Shown: one piece after another, positions 58,901-64,000 of the stretch | Layout of the letters: the number at the start of each line of letters is the position of its first letter | Position numbering within the stretch: position 1 is the stretch's first letter | DNA from: Styela clava | Taxonomy: Eukaryota > Chordata > Ascidiacea > Stolidobranchia > Styelidae | Length of the DNA: 64,000 bases | Assembly: GCF_964204865.1 (NCBI RefSeq) | Contig: NC_135255.1 | Span: 10,321,135 to 10,385,134, forward strand | Direction of reading: 5' to 3' | Translations under genes and position numbers: made by a program | The notes under the pieces: generated by a model | The model's input: only the letters and a program-made list of their open reading frames with translations | The model's database searches: none | What the model was told of the DNA's origin: nothing

Positions 58901-61315
58901 ATACGACAATGGATAATGTTTGTTTTTAAGTTTCGTCGACTATGCCAAGAATATAGGCAACATGAAACAACATCTAATTGTTTTTGCCTTACAGAGCTTT
59001 CCTATAGATTAGAATAATTCCAATAAATACAAAGAAAACTTCAGTTATTCAAATTAAATAAATGTTTTGTTTCAAACCGAGTACCGACTACCACGCCAAG
59101 GGCTTTCGTATACGTAATAGGAAAAATTCCCCATATGATTTCCAAGGGCACTCGATCGATTTTTATCAAATCTAATTCGATTTGAACGTCATAAAACCCA
59201 CCGTAATCTGTAAGTTTTCAACTATGATGAGAAAACTGGAACAGTTAACATCATGGCGTCAAACTTTTGATATTTTGCCCGATCAAGGCATATGACATGA
59301 GGAATTTTCTAGGAATTGGATGTCTCCAAACGTCTTACGGCATAAAAATTCATTTCTCAATTTGTACAAAAAATAATCATACTTGAGGGCCGCTGCACAC
59401 AAATTCCAATTTCGATTGAAACTGAATTATTCAATTTTTTACAATATGTCATATTTTTAATCTTCTTTGTCGATGGAAACTTTTTGCGGTTTAGTTTGAA
59501 AAACATATTTTGTCGACTTTCGCTTTCTTTATAATCCAACATGTTTTCATACCTTCTAGTTTTTAGCAATGATGTAGGATAATTTTTTTTATTTTTAAAA
59601 CTATTACAAATTTATTGCAGCCACCAACTCAACGTATTAGCGTAGAGTTGAAAACAGCTTACTTGTTTACAAACTATTTATCAGTGTTGTTCAAATGATA
59701 TCAAAAATGAATGTATTTATCTCAATACCAGCGATTGTTTATAATCTTGGATTGTTATCGACAACTCATTCTACCCAGCGGGAAGAGATAGTTCGAAAAG
59801 ACCATGCTGTCAACTAGGATATATACGATATTTTTTCTTTGTGTATCTTTCAATATGTATCCGTATAATTTGTTTCAGTTTTTATTCAGTGGAGAGCGCA
59901 ATACTTTATAAATATATCTTGTACGTGAGTATACTAAGATTATACACGTTCAATTGTTCCATTTTGAAATCTGATAAAACGCTTGCTCAAGCAATGAAAC
60001 ACTTCCTATTGTATCATCCATCTTTTTGTCCATATATCCATATATAGGTGGAGCTGACTGAACTACTCGTCAGCATATGTACACTGTCCGTGTATATGTC
60101 GACTATAGTATTCTAAGAACATGGAGAATCTGCTGATTAAATGAATTTCTCAATAACATGTGTTTTAGTTCATTGCTAGTAGGTGTATTCAGAAAACAAC
60201 GCATCGGCAAAATTTGATGATATACGCATCAAATGTTTTAAAAAGGCATCTTCTGCTTCGCGTCATTGAATTTATTTTGTTGTTAAGAGAGATACCTCAT
60301 AAGATACATTAACTAAATACTTATCCCACGACTTCGAAATTAGTTTCTTTTTTATACTGAAAGCCATTAAAATATTCTGCACGTTTAAAGTTTCCTAATA
60401 ACTTGATACCTGTTAGTCCTAGGACTAGAAAGTCATATATCACGTATACGCTTCGTAGGTAGCCATAAAAAGCAACAAACTTAGAAAAATCTATGCGGAA
60501 CGAGAATATGCCCAGACTTCATTCGCGGAGTTCTAGCTAAATGTCTAAAGGCGATCTTTGTGAGTTATTCCTTTTTTTGTGACGTCATTGTCTTCTGACA
60601 ATACCTTACCATTTTCATGTCTTCCCAGAAAAATCACTGTTGATTCTGTTCTCACCCAATAGATACGATGAATCACAAAGCGTACAAGTTAGAAGCGTCA
60701 CTCAGACTTGGATTTTCCCAACATATGTGCACATTGCGGTTTAACTTATTTACTCAAATACACAACATGACGTTGAAGTATACTTGTTTATTGAATAAAG
60801 GAAAAAAGAATTTTACCAAGAAAACCATAAAGACATTTGTGAACCGAACTTAATGAATCATTTTACAATGGGAAGGTTTTAATGGAATTAAGCTCCATAT
60901 GCTATGTGGAATAATCATCCAATATTGTCAAGATTCTAAGCAGATTTTGGGACAAATTGAGTGATTCACGTATCTTGCAATCCAAACTTGTGCTTTATTT
61001 TGACACTATATCATGAATTACATTCAATTCTAATGTATAATTGATTTAAAAAGTCCATTAATTCCATTAATCCGCCCATGATAAACAAGTGCAAGGCGCC
61101 TCTGGCGATGGTCAATAAACAGGACGTCAGCATAGATATGCATTTGATATAAGCATTAGTGTGATGACCTAATTCATTTAAGACTTCCATTTCCTACTGC
61201 CTTCCTAGGAAAATAGGGATGTTAGAAGCATAGACATACACCTAATCTTTTCTTAGATGTATTGTCGATTGAAATTTTTTAAATCTTATATGCTCAGGTA
61301 TGACGTCATTTCCGA

Positions 61316-61355
<40 letters not shown>

Positions 61356-64000
61356 AGATATATATAATCCTTGAAACTAGATCGAAACATCTAAAATTAT
61401 GGTCCAAAGCAAGGCTTCTATACCATTCTTATTTTTAAGATTTGTTCCTATTTTTGAACTTTCTGCTTATTTTATTTGCCTTCAATGAGGTAAAACAACA
61501 CTAATTTTAAGTGCTTGGTGACAATAGGTTAAATGTTTTTTTCATTTCTTGCCTCATTTAATACGTCAATATTATTAGGTCAATATTTTTATAATTGTTT
61601 AACATGATAAAGCTTTAACATGATAAAATCTGTTTTTTTTTCTATTTCCATATATAATATGTCATTTACTATTGGAGGTTTAATAAATATAAAATTCGCA
61701 AAAACCATCTTTTCGAAAATATACTAGAAAGCAACAAATTATCACATCGCGTGTCTTTACGTTTTGTAATTTACTTGCAATTATAATTAGTCAAATTTTC
61801 GCTTCTTCATAAGCCTATTGATGAAGCTTTTTCAGAATATATTTTTGTCGTATTTCTGCTGCTTGTCGCTCATCTTACACGCAATTCGGAAAGTTTAAAT
61901 ACTCTTGCAGGATGTTTCTTGACATTTTGATTTTTGTTAGCTGATCTATGACTTTGGCGTAACACCATTATTTTTTATTTTTATTCTTTGAACAAAACTG
62001 TCCAACGACTGTCTCAGATTTCCATAATTAGCGCATAAAACTAAAAACATATTTATAAAAAAAATTTCGGAGCAAGAACTTATTTCTAATGCAAGCAATA
62101 GAAGAAGTGCTGAAGATTTAAAATCAAACGAGCATCGGAATTCATCTACTGTAAACAACTCCAGATTACCTGCATATCAATTATTCGTTACGGTATCTTC
62201 ATTAAACTCAAAAGAGCCATTATTCGACTATATCTTCTTTTATCCGATACTCATAAACAGGACCCCACGCAGGCTATCCGTACCGAATACAATCGGATTA
62301 GTCGGACATGTTATTTTCATAGGTCTGATATACGTTTGTTTGTAAAGGCATGGTCATATACTCACGTCACACGAATAGGTACTTTAGGCAGTCTAATGGC
62401 CCTCGAAATTGTTATGCTCAGCCCTCTTCTGGCATACGTATAACAATTTATACATTATAGTAATTTTTCTGACTTACCCGAATCGAGAATACAGATAAGT
62501 TGTTTAAGCAAGAATTATTACTGGCCAATGCCTTGTTAAATCTGAGTTGTTTTTCTCGTTCATGATATTTTGATCCAAAATTGGCTCTGACTCTGATAAA
62601 CTGTCAATGACGTCATAGTACAACAAACACCTATTATCCGTTTCTGGCAACGCTAGTTTTAGCGGTCGTGTGGCGATTATTGAAAAATACACCTGCACGT
62701 AATCGACTAATGGATGGTGGAATTAAGAATTGACTCTATACTAAATTGGATGTTGTTTTTTGTCCTTCGTTAGAACAAACAATTTGATGTTGTTAATATA
62801 TTCCGGACCTAACCAGCTATTGAATGTCTGTCTGTGTGTTTCTAATCTGAACATTTTAAATAGAAAGTGTACGGTGTCCGAAAGTTGAAAAGAAAATTAT
62901 TTTACTATCAAGATGAATCGAATTTTGTTCTCATCTTGGGAGAAATTTTTCAATTTAGCATTCAAACTTTGCAATTTGCTTTCCCCTTGTCTATCCGAAT
63001 GAGAAACCGAATTCTGTGAAATATATTAAACTACATATTATTTTGTCGTATTTTTCATCACAAAACTGAATAGGCCTACTCTACTATTTCGCAGTTAGCT
63101 GTGCTTTTTTAAACATCTTTTTTTATCGAAATCCTCTTTCTTGTATAATATCGCCTGAAGTAAATTTCAAACATACGAATTAATTCGTGATAATGATCCG
63201 TTTAATTCATTATTAAATCACAGAAAGAAAAATGGAAATATAAATAAATACTAAAAAAAATAATAACGAAGTTTTGAAAAATGAAAAAAGGAACGATCTC
63301 CGATTAGTATTATATGTAATCATTTGGGTACCGTTTTTTTTCCCTCACAATAGAATGGGCAATTGCTACCATTATATATCTAAAAACAAGCGCATGTTAG
63401 AGCTTACGAGATTTGTACATTCAGATGTATTTTTTTTATCGATATGAGTTGAAATCTCAAAAGCAGCGAGAATAAAATATTTAAGCAAGAAAAGCTAAAA
63501 ATTTGGTCCTTAAAATAAAATTTAAAAAGTAAATCATCGCAGTGTATAGCGGTCACCTTTGTGCAAGTTGTATTGAATTAAAAAAAAAGCAATTGAAAAA
63601 TCAACAAGGTAATTAGAAAAAACATAACAAACAGAAAAAATAATATAAATTAGACTGTTTTTTTAAAACTTTTTTCTGGACAATTTGAAATTTATTTATG
63701 TTTCTGAATATGAATAAAAATAAGAAGTAAATTTAAGGAAAATAAATGAAAAAATCAATAATTACAATTCAACTTCAACACGTTCTTGTCGTTCTATAGG
63801 GTTTATATAATATTAAGTGCTTCATGGAGACCACGTACAGAATGTTATAGGCGGATCAGCTTGGACATTACTACGCTGAGAACTATAAATTTAATTCTCA
63901 AATAACTCGATTTCAACACTCAAATCAAATATTTTTGCGATATGGCATAATTAATAACCGTTTTGAAATGTTGCATTAAATTAAATTAGCAAATTATTAA
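55921..64000. other. Long AT-rich stretch without a supported gene
   Basis: I see no coding exon with a recognisable domain, no tRNA and no long repeat. Items of note are a CA/TA microsatellite at 61318-61367, a GACGTTTCGAATATTTC segment near 58061, and a CTTATTTTTAAGATTTGTTCC phrase near 61428 that recalls the left end of the element at 26379. Confidence 0.5.
61318..61367 (+). repeat. Compound CA/TA microsatellite
   Basis: A short CA run passes into a TA run and ends in TACATAGATATATA. Confidence 0.9.

Overview
The window looks like invertebrate metazoan nuclear DNA. It is AT-rich (my impression is about one third G+C) and gene-poor, with eukaryotic splice sites, AATAAA signals, a tRNA-derived SINE, many small DNA transposons and a satellite array. 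The four recognisable genes are animal-type: TDRD3, an SLC8 Na+/Ca2+ exchanger, a WDR93-like protein and a class I methyltransferase. A tunicate or another invertebrate deuterostome would fit, but nothing in the window fixes the species.

Layout. 1-7300 is a nest of MITE-like foldbacks, hAT-type fragments and SINE pieces, much of it present twice. 7380-10803 (minus) is TDRD3, with one large exon and a separate short last exon that I assembled from splice signals. 11985-19690 is a 195-bp satellite that runs in one orientation to 17175 and in the opposite orientation after it; the first part has an 11-monomer higher-order repeat and the second a 2-monomer one. 20965-24536 carries three copies of a tRNA-derived SINE. 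26379-27292 is a decayed hAT-like element. 31565-34060 (plus) is a full-length intronless Na+/Ca2+ exchanger. 40001-40677 and 42737-43639 are non-autonomous hAT-like elements with perfect 8-bp target-site duplications. 44534-46606 (plus) is an intronless WDR93-like gene. 47390-48255 is an inverted-repeat element interrupted by another hAT-like element with a perfect target-site duplication. 48994-49833 (minus) is a methyltransferase gene next to a 386-bp element with about 50-bp inverted ends. Most of 52.5-64 kb shows no gene that I can support.

The genes do not form an operon or an obvious pathway; each seems to be its own transcription unit. All four have a good 3' splice acceptor 24-90 bases before the start codon, which points to 5'-leader introns or spliced-leader trans-splicing. 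The main novelty is structural: the orientation-switching satellite, the repeat families whose ends can be set by comparing filled and empty copies inside the window, and the unusual regulatory Ca2+-binding domains of the exchanger.
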